64,000 nucleotides of DNA from Catonia carolina (GCA_035578175.1 JAQMRL010000001.1:432711545-432775544); one strand, 5' to 3'; positions 21,608 to 33,457 are shown, counted from the first letter of the stretch. A program made the numbers and translations. The notes: generated by a model not told the origin, from the letters alone.

Positions 21608-21768
21608 ACTTTCTCTTGCTTATATAAGCGATTTTCTCAAAAATGGCTCCTACGATTTTTTTAAAAATCGCCTCGTTTACTACATTTTTTATGCTCTACA
21701 AGATAGGGTAGGTGCCATGTTTGCTGGAATTCTTGGTGAGGCTGTTTTTACATAAAAAAAGTTTTTAC
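21608..21768 (+). repeat. Rep-A copy, internally deleted (array member 2)
   Basis: It starts with actttctcttgcttatata directly after the T-run that ends the previous copy, then jumps to agcgattttctcaaaaatgg in the middle of the element and stops after ggtgaggctgtttttacata. Both the GT block and the 3' modules are missing. Confidence 0.75.
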
Positions 21769-22661
21769 ATACGAAGGAAAGTATTGTTTTCATGTCGATT
21801 TTTCGAAATCGAGTTTTCACCAGATCTACACGTTTTCAGACCTCCTAAAGCCAAAAATCATGTTTTTAGCGATTGGTCTGTGTGTGTGTGTGTGTGTGTG
21901 TACAGAATATCTCAAGAACGGAACATTGTACGAACTTGAAACTTGAAACTTAAGTTACATAACACTACCGACCCGACACGAACGTTTTCATCAAAATCGG
22001 TCAACCAAAAGTAGTAGTTTATTCATGTAATTTTTCACTTTTTGCGATTTTCTCAAAAATGGCTCCTACGATTTTTTTAAAAATCGCCTCGTTTACTACA
22101 TTTTTTATGCTCTACAAGATAGGGTAGGTGCCATGTTTGCTGAAATTCTTGGTGAGGCTGTTTTTACATAAAAAAATTGTTCTTTTAAAATTGCGGCTTT
22201 ATTATGCATTTTAGCGCAAAAATGTAAATAATAAAAGTTGTAGAGAATTTAAAATCCTATTTTTATATCAAATATTTTTTGTATAACGCTTAGTTTAGCG
22301 ATAATTAGCGATTTTTGGTTTTTTCTCACAAAATCATGTAAAAATCAATTTTTTTAAGATTTCAGCCTTATTATGCATTTTACGACAAAAATGTGTAATC
22401 AAATTTATAGGAGATTACAAGATCTACAACTTTTATTTAGGGCATTTTTCTCTACAGAGCCTAGTTTAGCGTGAAAGAGTGATTATCCGTATTTTTAAGC
22501 CAAACTGAGATTTTAATTTTGCGTCTTTCACTCATGATTAAAATAAGGTTATTTTTTGAGGTTAGTTTATTTCTAATGTTTTATTACTAATTTTAGGTTG
22601 TATTGGTCATTATTAAAATTGACAAGAGAAAATTGTGTGAGTGTTTCACACCAGATTTTTT
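21769..22661 (+). repeat. Rep-A copy (array member 3)
   Basis: It begins inside the usual 5' end (gaaggaaagtattgttttca), has a GT tract at 21880-21901 and runs through both modules to gacaagagaaaattgtgtga and caccagatttttt. It shares the aatggctcctacga variant with the truncated copy before it, so these two members are closer to each other than to member 1. Confidence 0.85.
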
Positions 22662-23642
22662 CTTCATGTAGTTTATGTAGTTGTTGTACAGTGTCTTAAG
22701 TTTTATAACATTTTGATATTCTACAATTGGAAGAAAGGTGTGAGAAACATTTAAAAGTAAAAGAGTAAATATATTAAGGAAATGTGTGGAATTTACTTTC
22801 ATCAATTTTTAATGTAAATGATGGATTGTTTTTATTCTATAAAACCCAAGGTCAATCAATAATGGTTAGTTAAAATAAAACTTGGTGAAAATATATGAAA
22901 TGGTAAAAAAAAAAATCCTTCTCAGAATTACGGTTTGACACTTTGGTAGACAGGAAAGAATGAGATGAAAAAGAACTGAGAAACTTTTTAAGAATCAGGA
23001 TTAAAATGAAAACTTCACAAAAGATAGTAAGAAGGAGACGAGAATCAATTAATTTTTTTTATGCCATCAATGTAGGATGCGTGAGGATTCCTGACAGACG
23101 AAATGAATTACGGTCTTGTCCTGTGTCAAACTGTCACCCCTTGCATCAATACCTACCCTCTAACCACCTCTTGCTGCAGCCACAGCTACCTCTCCACCTC
23201 CATCGGTATTGGTGACACCACCACCATCACCACTTCTCCTTACCAAACAACCCACCATTCTATGCCACTTGCTCTGTCACCAACTGCATTATCTCATCTT
23301 CGATTAAAAAAACTACCAGTCAACAAATTTTTGAACTTGTTATGATGTAAAATACAAATTTACCACTAAAATAACTAATTCAATTGATTGTTGATTTAAT
23401 TTGAAAACTTATAATTATTGAACTAATACTAAATGCAGTTCATTTAATAAAAACAAAGTATAAACCCCAATGATTTATGTAATGTTACAATTTGAGCAGG
23501 CCCTGATGACGTCAAAGATAGTTATTTTTTTTGAAATAAAACATTTGTTTATTTATTTTGCTACTTACAATAGGCTATGCAATCCAGTTATAGTGACTAT
23601 TTGGGAAAAAAATAAATTATTCTATCTTGTAAAGCATAAAAA
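22662..23642. other. Non-coding stretch
   Basis: No gene recognised. Around 23105-23290 a pyrimidine-rich segment with cac/cat-type triplets (caccaccatcaccactt) gives chance open frames. Confidence 0.4.
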
Positions 23643-23693
23643 GCATGAAAACAGTACTTTCCTTCCTATATTTTCATATAGACAAGAGAAAGT
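23643..23693 (-). repeat. Rep-A terminal fragment
   Basis: Only the outermost ~50 bp of Rep-A remain: catgaaaacagtactttcct, tcctatattttcatatag and acaagagaaagt. Confidence 0.7.
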
Positions 23694-24486
23694 AAATAAG
23701 AAATTGCAACAATCCTAAATTATTATAGATTTACTGGTAGCAATTTTGCTGGTGCTTTGTACCAGCTCATAACTTGCATCAGAGGGCTTAGGTGGATCAA
23801 AACCCTAGGAATGTATGCCTGCAAGGGAAACTGCAAAAATCTTGCCAGCCATTTGTTATGTAGTACGTACAATTAAATGTCTGATTCATTATTTATTACT
23901 GATTTTCTTAACAAAATGTTTAGTCTTTAAAGTCAATTTAACTAGGCATTATTTATAGATTAATTAACAGAGTAATTGAAAAAAAATTATCTAAAGTCAA
24001 ATAATATAGAACTAAAAATATTAGCAAATAAAAATATAAATCAAAGAGTAGCCAGTGTACCAAATGTAATAAAAATATAAATATAGGCCTAGTTAAACAA
24101 TTAAAATCTGACATTAGTGGCAAGGCCATTATGGTTTAGAAAAACATATGTATGATCTATTAAATAAAAATAAGTAAAGTATTTTCTCTTGCTTACGATA
24201 ATTCAAGTACTAGAGCTAATGACCATTTGAATAATAAATAAGTAATTACTTGGCAAAAAAGTTATTTATCTTATCCACTTTATTATTTCAGTGAACATTT
24301 ATTAGTTTTCCAATAATTCCTTTTTTTAGTTGAACAATTACCTATTCCTGCAAGTCAAGTTAGGTACAACTTAAGTATTTTCAAGGAACATACAACACAA
24401 TACTTGTATTGTAGAGTTCATCTTCTGGGCTGAATTTAATAACTTAAGAGGTGTGAAGGATTATAGGTGTTAAAAATTTAAGTTCC
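23694..24486. other. Non-coding A+T-rich stretch
   Basis: No gene, RNA or shared repeat was recognised. Confidence 0.4.
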
Positions 24487-24497
24487 ACACTTCTAAT

Positions 24498-24889
24498 ATC
24501 CCATAACAGACAGGTGAAGTGTTAATTTTTGTGCACTTGATCTGCTACTTCCAGGGCTACAAAAGATAGTTCTGTTCCTTATCACATGGTCTTCCAATTT
24601 ATGACTGAAGCATAAGAATAGAAGAGATAGAGGTGTAAAAGACACTAATCACAGTTATCTCTTCTGAGAGTAATGAATTTCATCATTGTACAGCCAGACC
24701 CTGCGGTGAACGAAGTGAAGGTGTCATTTGCACGGTGGAAAGTAGATGCTTTTCAGAGGGCCCAACATGCTGATAAGCATACTTTTACACTCAGTGAGGA
24801 AGGCAAGGTAAACCACCTTACTCCTCGTTTTTACTTAGTAAAGCCTTTAGAGGTTCAAACTAGCATTTTGGCTGATGACCTAAACAACA
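24498..24889 (+). repeat. SINE-B copy 3, complete, with 11-bp target duplication
   Basis: The undecamer acacttctaat flanks the repeat at 24487-24497 and 24890-24900. The element runs from cccataacagacaggtga to gctgatgacctaaacaaca (392 bp). The flanking duplication sets the boundaries for the whole family and shows that it is copied by a LINE-type mechanism. Confidence 0.9.
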
Positions 24890-25099
24890 ACACTTCTAAT
24901 GTAACAACATCACAAATAACAAATTTTAATTGCGTTGATTATCAGCATTTTAATACCTACATTAATTTTTTATGGTATTTTTTGAGGAAAATACATAGCT
25001 AACTGAAGTTGACACTTGTGAAGAAGTCTGTTCGATTTTTGTTAAGAATATATCTATTATCTTGAATATCAATATTTGTCTAGAATACATATTATACCA

Positions 25100-26135
25100 T
25101 AGTCCAGGCTGTGAGCTCGCTCCCGTTAGCAAAATTATTCGGACTCGGTTTCTTTGCACTATCTTATTCAAAATTGGTCCCTTATAACCAATCCGCAAGA
25201 AACCACGGGCCACCGTGGTCGAGAAATTTTTTAAACAATTTTTTTTAAACAAATTGCAAAAATTGGTTTTTTGGCCGCGGACAAAATTTTTTCAGGTTTT
25301 TTGGATCATTCTGAACAATAAAAGTCCTTAGTAACTTTTCTCTATAGTTAATAGTTTTCGAGTTATAAGCAATTTAAAATTTGAAAAACGTAAAATCAAC
25401 CATTTTCAATCCTCTATATCTCAGTTAAAAAACATTATTTTTTAAGTTAGAAAGTGCTTAAAGTAAAGTTTAAATATCCTTATACAAGATTCTGATGTCT
25501 TTTTTGAAATTATTTTATTGCAAAACCTTTGTTTTAAACAGTTAACAATGCGCGTGCGGCGCGTACAACAATTAATTAGGTATAACTTCAAGCGTCGGCG
25601 AAAAATCCATCGGGTACGTATACACAGCGTTAGTGCGAGAGAGACGCAACATGCAGCGCGTGGTCGCGGTACGCGCCGCACGCGCATTGTTAACTGTTTA
25701 AAACAAAGGTTTTGCAATAAAATAATTTCAAAAAAGACATCAGAATCTTGTATAAGGATATTTAAACTTTACTTTAAGCACTTTCTAACTTAAAAAATAA
25801 TGTTTTTTAACCGAGATATAGAGGATTGAAAATGGTTGATTTTACGTTTTTCAAATTTTAAATTGCTTATAACTCGAAAACTATTAACTATAGAGAAAAG
25901 TTACTAAGGACTTTTATTGTTCAGAATGATCCAAAAAACCTGAAAAAATTTTGTCCGCGGCCAAAAAACCAATTTTTGCAATTTGTTTAAAAAAAATTGT
26001 TTAAAAAATTTCTCGACCACGGTGGCCCGTGGTTTCTTGCGGATTGGTTATAAGGGACCAATTTTGAATAAGATAGTGCAAAGAAACCGAGTCCGAATAA
26101 TTTTGCTAACGGGAGCGAGCTCACAGCCTGGACTA
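25100..26135. mobile_element. Foldback element with near-perfect 467-bp arms
   Basis: Arms 25100-25566 and 25669-26135 are inverted copies; base-by-base reading finds one mismatch (25423 A against 25812 C) and no indel in 467 bp. A 102-bp loop (25567-25668) separates them and, with the inner arm ends, is unusually CpG-rich (gcgcgtgcggcgcgtac). Outer ends are tagtccaggctgtgagctcg. The flanks acca (25096-25099) and acca (26135-26138, overlapping the last base) may be a 3-4-bp target duplication. No protein is encoded; mirrored frames in the two arms follow from the symmetry. A transcript would form a very long hairpin. Class unknown: Foldback-like or a MITE with long terminal repeats. Confidence 0.9.
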
Positions 26136-26386
26136 CCAGTATTTCTTGTAATATCAACTTAAAGTAACAAAATTATAAATATCTGTGAATAAGATAAACT
26201 GAACACTTCTTATAACCTCCCAGGGAGATCATGATCAGATTTCGTAGTTTTCTATATAGCCTACATCTACAAATTATAAACCTTACCTTACCTCCTGAAA
26301 TTCATTTGTGTTAGCTGCCATCCAGCCGGTTCAAAACTACCACAGACAGACGGATTTTTAAGCAATAGTCATGTTTAAAAGAGGTA

Positions 26387-26689
26387 ACCTACCGGGTTGG
26401 TCTAGGGGTAAAGCGTCGCCGCAAGTCAGCTGTTAAATAGCTGGTTTTCGGAGACGAAGGTTCTGGTTAAAATCCTAGTAAAGGTACGTAGTTACTTTTA
26501 TACGGATTTGAATACTAGACAGTGGTTACCGGTTTACTTTGTTGGTTGGAGTTCAATTAACCATAATCTCTCAGGAATGATCGGCCTGGGTCTATACCTC
26601 ATTTACACATCATCCTCATCTCATTGGGTCAAGGGGTTGCTTATTGTTCCGAATTGAACGGATTGCAACGTACACAAATCAGGAATAAA
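26387..26689 (+). repeat. SINE-D, complete, with 10-bp target duplication
   Basis: The decamer aaaagaggta lies at 26377-26386 and 26690-26699. The head has an A-box-like tggtctaggggtaaag and a B-box-like ggttaaaatcc; the body has tacttttatacggatttgaa, agtggttaccggtt and gttcaattaaccataatctc; the end is aggaataaa. Length 303 bp. It is inserted in the left member of a diverged direct repeat. Confidence 0.9.
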
Positions 26690-26699
26690 AAAAGAGGTA

Positions 26700-28171
26700 G
26701 GTAAAAAAGGTCAACTTAACCTGCTCGTAAGGCCGTTCATTATGACTGAGTGACATCACAGAAAAAGTTTAGTAATTTGTTAATCACATCAAGTTAAGTT
26801 TCTCGGAAAATATAAATTTGAAATAACTACAAGCTAATATAGTTATTAGCCACTAAAATTATATACTCATTATCAAATCATGTTTAAAGAAGTACTGTTC
26901 GGTTTTTCATCTAGAACGCTGTGACGTCACGCTTGTTTCAGTACTTAATAGTCCGATCGCATTGCAACTGTATAGGTACGAAACGTAGCACGCTATTGTT
27001 AATGTACAATTATAATTTCTCTATTTTGAGTTACTGTTTTTATTAGCTTGCTATTTTATTATTACTAAGTAAACATAACATATAATTTATAACGTACTTC
27101 AACTTACCAATATATTTATTTATAAAGGCGTAATATCGGAAAAGTCGCCGTCTGAAGTTGAATTATTCAAAATCCTCTGATGAACTTTCGGTATCGCGGC
27201 TAATATTTATTACGAATGAATCTATCATTTCGTCTATTGGAACTTTTACTTCTCTATATTGCTTCTCACACTGGATAACGTGATCACACATTGACTTTCA
27301 CTCGGTAACAGTTAGGCATATAGAAGAACATTTTTCTAAGCGCAATTTCTTAACGTTACATTATGAGCAGCTACCTAATTTTTCACATTGGCCCAGACTA
27401 ATTCTATAGGATTTAGGTCGGGATGATAGGATGGAAGCCGAAAGACTGTGTGTCCAGCTTCAAACAAAATGCCATCAACTTTGCCACTATAACACACGAA
27501 CAAAGGTTTAACCACACCACACCAAGGATAAACCAGGGCCGTTGAATAAGAGATCTTTTATTCAAATTAATAAACCTGGAATAAACTAGGACTGAGTTAA
27601 GAACTCACTGTTAATTCGTTTATATGAAGTCTGAAATATATTTTATTTGTCTCAGCGTAATAAACTGGACAAACAAGTTATAGATTTGTTTTGTATTCCT
27701 AGTCTAATGTGAATGAGCAATCTCTTGTTTACAAATAGATAGCGAAGAAATATGACAGCGTATTTAAACAAGATAACTACATTAGTCATTGTAGTTTTTT
27801 TGTTTGACATAAATCAAAACTTTTATTATGACGTCATGATGGCTACTCATAAAGGTCAAAACTCACAAAATTTTCGATTTTTTCTCCTCAACATGGTCGT
27901 ACTCAAACTAAAATATTGTTTCAGTTTCCTTGAAACTATTATCAGTCTTTTCAGTTAAAGCAACAACAGAGAGATGTTTTGCAAACGCCATGTTTAAAAG
28001 AAGTAGGTAAAAATATCACGAGTTGTTCTGCTCACATTAGCCATTAATGTTGACTGTGTGACATCGAAGAAAAAGTTTAATCAAATTATTTTTCGCAACA
28101 GATTAAGTTTCTCGGAAATGTTTAAAATAAATGTAACTTAAAATAATTAATGATCACTAAAACTATGTGAT
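26700..28171 (+). repeat. Diverged direct repeat flanking transposase debris
   Basis: A segment with aagaggtaggtaaaaa, cattatgactgagtgacatc, gaaaaagttt and aagtttctcggaaa at 26690-26830 recurs, diverged, at 27995-28120 (aagaagtaggtaaaaa, gttgactgtgtgacatcg, gaaaaagttt, aagtttctcggaaa). Both members are in the plus direction and bracket the transposase fragment at 27.2 kb, so they may be repeats of the same transposon. Confidence 0.5.
27170..27485 (-). pseudogene. Decayed IS630/Tc1-like transposase, C-terminal part
   Basis: On the minus strand the frame reads GKVDGILFEAGHTVFRLPSY then HPDLNPIELVWANVKN, a stop, and VAAHNVT. HPDLNPIELVW contains the last catalytic acidic residue region of IS630/Tc1 (DDE_3) transposases (consensus YxPxLNPIExxW). 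After a frame change EKQYREVKVPIDEMIDSFVI is followed by ISRDTESSSEDFE and a stop, the acidic tail typical of this insect group. The N-terminal domain and first aspartate are absent. It is likely the same type of protein as the fragment at 1314-1800, though the two pieces do not overlap and cannot be compared directly. Confidence 0.7.
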
Positions 28172-30359
28172 TAATTTTAATACACATGTAAACTGTATAT
28201 TTAGTCCAAAAAAACTTTCTTCAGTACGTCATGAATGTTACTCTACAAAGTCAAAAATCACAAAATTTTTGACTTTTAACTCTTTACAATATGGTAATGC
28301 CCAGTTAATATAATTGTGTCTTTTCTAGTTATCATCAGCCGAATAAACTAATGTACGTCACTTTTTATTATTTTTCAAAACTTGTGAGTTTTAGATTTTA
28401 TCTTGTTCAAATTTTCACATGTTAGTAATTCTTGTTATTATAATAACGTTATAGTATATTGTTTTTCATACGAATTAATGAATTTTTTCATTTCTGTCCT
28501 TCGTACTCTTTTTTTTTTTAATTAAATAATATTGTATGCTAATTAATTCTTGTTAGTTAGGTTATTTTTAGTTCATTTTTTTATGTTTTTATTCTCGTAG
28601 TTAATTGATTTCTTTTTGTGAGTTAATTCTTTAAATAACTACTGGGATGTAGTTCTAGCCTATTCTTTAAAGAAAACTTGCTATTCATTTCATCCCATTT
28701 AGTTTTTCCCAGAAGTTCGTTGAACGTTGGTTAAAATGTATTGGTTGAACATTAAATGTATTGCTTTTCAAAATAAAGAATCAAAGTAAAAATAAAACAT
28801 ACTCGTATTAGCTAAATTGATAGTTTTTTGATAGCGTTTATCGTTTTGAATTTTGAACATTGACTAACTGCTACGTGTTCACAACTAGCTGACGGCAGGT
28901 CACCTTACCAAACTGCTATAACTTCATGAAACCAATTCTTTACACTAATTTTACAATATTATGATAATATTGAATTTTTTCCTAACTAAAGTCCTGGACA
29001 AAAATAAATCGTGTAAAATTTTGGGCTTAGTGCAAAAGAATAATTTTTATCAATGTGCCAGGTTCATTTCTGTTACTGTTATTTGGTGTGTCATAATTTG
29101 TGTAATATTTAATATTTTTTTTTATAAATTTTTAATATTTGTAAATTTGATTTATGGTAATTTAATGAAAAGTAAGATAAATTAGCTTTAAAAGCATAAA
29201 GTTTTATTTAACAAAAACTGAAGGGTTATTTATTTAAAGTTTTCCATATTTAGTTCATACATAATGGAAAAAATTAAAAGTAAAATGATAATTATGTGAT
29301 TTATAATGAATGAACAGCTAACATCTGTCTTGGCATTCCTTGAATCAAGTTTTGGATTTCTTCCTGGTCGATTTTCTTCTTCTTTGGCCACATGACACAG
29401 CTGCTGAGATTCACTGCCTTACATTGATGAACTCTATTTTTAAGGTGCTAATTAGGATTCTGAGACTAGCAATACAAAACAATAAAACCAAGTCAATGCC
29501 ATCACATCTAAATCAATGATACACATTTAAAATATTTTTAAGTGATGCATTAATTTTTCACGACCATATTTTAAATATGAATTTTTATATTTTGCAAGAT
29601 TTTCTGTAAGTTTTTGAAATTCTCAAAAATTACAAAAACTGAAAAATGCAATATTAAAAACAAACTATAAAAATTTAATGTCATTATAAGATTTTCAAAT
29701 AAATATTTGTGATTAATTTAATATGAAGAAACCAAAAATAATGTGAAAACTCATAAAAGTGAATTCCTAAAATGAAGTTTGGAAGGAAGAAGGGTTTTTT
29801 GTGAGGCAATAATATGAGATAGCGGTTGGGAGAAACCCCCATTGAATATGGTCGGATGAAACCAATAGAGATGACAAGAGATGGTTGTTGTAGAACGTGT
29901 TTAGGGAATTATTACGGCTGCACCAAAACTCAATAATCTCATACTGAACTGGCATGCAAATCGAATGCACACTAAACATAGCAGACATAATCAGTTGACT
30001 TGATGTAATGTTATTTTCTCTTTTGCTCTAATTTAACTCATCACTATTTTATCATTTCAGTAATACCTGTTTTAAGAAACTAAACATTTAATGTTATTTC
30101 ATTAGCAATTAAAAAAAAAGTTAATTCGATAACTGTTTTTTTATTCATTTATGAAACAATCAGTACAAATAATAAGTTGAATGGATTTTTAACATACTTT
30201 TTTTTAGCTTTTATTTGTTATCGAGAACTGTACATTATTGACAACTACCGAATTTGATCGCTGCTTTGCTGTATTATTTGACAAGAATTTTTTTTTTTTA
30301 ATTTTTATCGAGTGATGATGCTTACATAAGCCTTGGGCTTGTGCGTAGGTAATGATATG
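28172..30359. other. Non-coding A+T-rich stretch
   Basis: More than 2 kb without a recognisable gene, RNA or repeat shared with the rest of the window. A 74-codon hydrophobic frame at 28961-29185 is A+T driven and lacks motifs. Confidence 0.4.
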
Positions 30360-30462
30360 TGGTGATTTACAGATGAAAAAAATGCCAGACCTGACTGGGA
30401 ATCGAACCTGGGATCCCGGCATAGTAGCCAGTTGCGCTGACCACTACACCACGGGCTGGCCG
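30360..30462 (-). repeat. SINE-F copy with good A and B boxes
   Basis: On the minus strand: ggccagcccgtggtgtagtg (A box tggtgtagtgg), then B box ggttcgattcc (complement at 30398-30408), then cagtcaggtctggcattttt. It is tRNA-derived. The 3' extent is uncertain. Confidence 0.7.
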
Positions 30463-30693
30463 TGGTGTAAACTCATTAAATATGAGTTTAAACAGGGACC
30501 CCCAGTAGAGTTTGTTCACGGATGGCTGTTAGCTGGTCACCATAAAAAGTCACTTGCTCAACCGGTGTTACTTAACAAACAATAGCGACTTACTACCAGC
30601 TGACTGACTGGGCTGGCTCGGAGGCCTTAACATACTTAAAAAATGATTTTAGAAACAAAAATATTACTGATATTTTACGCAAAAAATGTTATC

Positions 30694-30995
30694 GTTGTTG
30701 TTTAGGTTATCAGTTGAAAGGCTGGATTGAACCTGTTAAGGCTTTACTAAGTTTTTTTTTTTTGTAAAGTAAAACACAGAGTGAGGTAGTTTACCATTGC
30801 CTTCCTCACTAAGTGGTAAAGTATGCTTATCGGCATGCCAGACCCTCTGAAAAGCATTTACTTTCCACCTGTAAATGATACCTTCATTCACCACAGGGTT
30901 TGGCGTGTAATGATGAATATTCTCAGAGGAGATAACTCTGAATAGTGTCTTTTACACCTCTACCTCTTCTCTTCTTAAATAGTTCAGTTATATAT
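30694..30995 (-). repeat. SINE-B copy 4, 5'-truncated
   Basis: Starts gttgttgtttaggttatcag on the plus strand (complement of the 3' end), runs to aaatagttcagttatata, and lacks the last ~90 bp of the family (its 5' end). A T-run (30751-30762) is expanded here. Confidence 0.8.
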
Positions 30996-31048
30996 TACAG
31001 ATCAAAATCCACCGTTTAAGTTAAATAACCCACCGTAGTTAATAATAT

Positions 31049-31456
31049 GTTGTTTAGGTCAACAGCCGAAAGGCTGGTTTGAACCTCTAGAGGTTTTACT
31101 GAGTAAAAACAAGGAGTGAGGTGGTTTACTTTTGCCTTCCTCACTGATTTGAAAGAGTATGCTTATCAGCACGCCAGGCCCTCCAAAAAGCACCCACTTT
31201 CTGCCCTGCAAATGATAACTTCACTTCATTCACCGCAGAGTCTGGCTGTATGGTGAAATTCATTACTCTAAGAGGAGATAACTCTGACTAGTGTCTTTTA
31301 CACCTCTAGCTCTTCTGTTCTTAAATAGTTCAATCATATAACTGGCTGACCATATAAAACAGAACTATAACCATAAGAAACAGAACTATTTTTTGTAGCC
31401 CTGGAACTAGCAGATCGAGTGCAAATAATTTAGCACTCCATCTGCTTGTTATGGGC
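31049..31456 (-). repeat. SINE-B copy 5, full length
   Basis: Full-length minus copy from tgtttaggtcaacagccgaa to ctgcttgttatgggc. It lies only ~50 bp from copy 4 in the same orientation. A short internal duplication (aacagaactataaccataag then aaacagaactatttt) marks it. Confidence 0.85.
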
Positions 31457-31740
31457 AAAAAAGTAAGGAAAAAGTGACGTGGCTGAATTTACCCGTGTTG
31501 ATCTTCACTTTCCACTTATATTAACTTTTAAAACAAAAAAATTTATAAAGATACTCTTATGTACTGTAAATGTTTTAAAAACTTAAGTTATTTGTTAGTG
31601 TTATTAAACAAATTACCAAACACAACTTTTTAAACCTGATAAATTTATTGATGTATTTTTCCCTTTCATAAGTAGGTTTTCGTTTAAACAATGTAGTGTT
31701 ATAGTAAACAGCATTTATTTCAATAACTTGCCTTATAATT

Positions 31741-31929
31741 TTTTTTTTTTTAACGTCGCATCAACTACAACGGTCATTAGTGATGACGTTGGGGTGTAAC
31801 TATTGTACAATGGAGGATGAGATGATTTTTTTTTGTAACGTATGAAAATATGCTGTGCCTGAGTGGGATTCGAACCCAGGACCGCATGATGAAAGGCGAG
31901 CACATTACCAATTGCGCCAATGCGGCAGT
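31741..31929 (-). repeat. SINE-C, complete, with 13-bp target duplication
   Basis: The 13-mer ttgccttataatt flanks the repeat at 31728-31740 and 31930-31942. On the minus strand the head is gccgcattggcgcaattgg with B box ggttcgaatcc, and the tail is poly(A). The A box is slightly changed (aattgg). Among the cleanest SINE insertions in the window. Confidence 0.92.
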
Positions 31930-32204
31930 TTGCCTTATAATTGTTACATATCATTTCTGTAAAATGGTATTTTGTTTTATATATACTATTATCAATTCAA
32001 AAATATGCTGTGAAGAAACTGTGAGCAATTGAAGATCTTTAAATTTGTTACGTGTTGCTCCTGCCAAATACCTAACTGCTTTTTTCTGAATTTTTTAAAG
32101 CTTTTTCTGTATTACCTTGTGAAGAATTTCTCCACAGTAATATAGCATACTGGTAATAGACATATTAAATGCATCAGAGGAAAATAGATAAATAATTGTA
32201 TTAT

Positions 32205-32855
32205 GGAATTCTCAGAAGAAAAGTTTTGGTTCCTTCTACCATGTCCTGGTCAAGAAGAAAGTGTAAGAAGGGTCTCGATTGTTTGAGAAACTATGATACC
32301 ACAGGTATAAAAACAGTTAGCACCTTTGTAGAGAGTTAGTCAGAAATTTTAACTGTGAATCAAGTTAGTGTTTTCGGGCTGTTTCGAAATAGTGTCGTTA
32401 TGGGACCGGTTCTGAATCATGTTAATAATGCGTACGGGTGGTAGCAAGTGATTGAGGACAATTCAAAATTATTGTTTTGATTGTTAAGTGGCTGTATTTT
32501 ATTTATAGTTAAGTAAGTTTAAGCTGTAAGTTTTGTAATTAATTTAATTGAAGTTATCCATTGCCTTCTCAGCTTTCTGTGTTCTTTGAATATCGCAACT
32601 CTTAATTGTTTCCACAGATTAACTCAGTTGAAAGAAATTCTGGGCAAAACTTTACTTAACAAAAATCTGCATAGCTTCCGTAATTTCTACCACACAGTTA
32701 TAATTTTTAAATGTAATTACACAGAAAAAGATACAGAAGCCAATGGCACCAAAATTAGCAAAATCTATTTTTTTCGATTTTTGAGGTGTAGTGCTCCCCT
32801 TAAAGGAAGTCTATTTATTATTTATTATTTATTATACCCAGATCCAGAAAGGTCC
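32205..32855 (+). repeat. LTR-G copy 1 (LTR-like repeat)
   Basis: From ttctcagaaga to about 32570 it parallels 41866-42372: gattgtttgagaaactat, ccacaggtataaaaacagtt, gggctgtttcgaaatag and tttgtaattaatttaattga. After an unmatched interval it resumes at ~32811 with atttattatacccagatcca and gaaaggtcc. A TATA-like tataaaaacag is conserved in both copies. It is thought to be an LTR; internal coding regions are not seen. It is cut at the right by a TTAA element. Confidence 0.55.
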
Positions 32856-32859
32856 TTAA

Positions 32860-33450
32860 CCCTTAAAGTGCCAGCGTCCTATTATTAGGTCGTCAGCAGT
32901 TTTACCAAAAAATGCCAGCGTCTTCCTTTTATTAGTACGTTGATTAAAAAATTCATTTTTATTTTTCACTCAATTTGAAAAAACACCGTATGAAAATAAT
33001 CAGTAAGAAATTGATTGATAAAATACATGTTGAGTTTTTTATGAATGTAATTGACTCATATTGATTAAAATAACTAAAAATTGAATTTTTGAAACTTTTA
33101 TCGCAGTATTTTTATTTTTTACAATAAATAAATGATTTTTTTTTGTAGTTTTTACGTAATATTGTCTTTGAAGTGATATAAATGAAATTGAATAACATAA
33201 TTTTTAGGGTGATTTTTTAAGCTGAAAATGAAATTTCCACAAAAAATTACTAGGTATCATTTTATTTTTAAATTGTAAGAAATGTGTTCCAAGTTAAATG
33301 TCATACAAGATCAATTCATTATGAACAAAACAAAGTCATTAAGATACCTTGAAAAAATAGCCATGTTATGGATAGATAGATGCTAGAAATCGCACACAAG
33401 TAGCATTTTTCGGTAGGAACTCGCAAAATATTCTCCTGGCACTGTAAGGG
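32860..33450. mobile_element. piggyBac-like non-autonomous element (TTAA, CCCTT ends)
   Basis: Flanked by TTAA at 32856-32859 and 33451-33454. The ends are cccttaaagtgccag and the complement of cccttacagtgccag, a 15-bp inverted repeat with one mismatch. TTAA duplication and CCC-starting ends are features of piggyBac-type elements. The 591-bp interior is A+T-rich and non-coding. Confidence 0.8.
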
Positions 33451-33457
33451 TTAACAT

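Noticed and set aside
22800..24480. Possible host exon in moderately complex sequence
   Set aside because: Frames of 65-82 codons show no recognisable domain, no consistent splice sites were found by eye, and nothing could be supported.
25442..25793. Two overlapping 91-codon frames on opposite strands sharing the start MQNLCFKQLTMRVRR
   Set aside because: They are mirror images created by the inverted arms of the foldback, show no protein motif and are not evidence of genes.
30372..30462. tRNA gene on the minus strand
   Set aside because: The head recurs at 5.9 kb followed by the same 3' extension, which marks it as a SINE (SINE-F).
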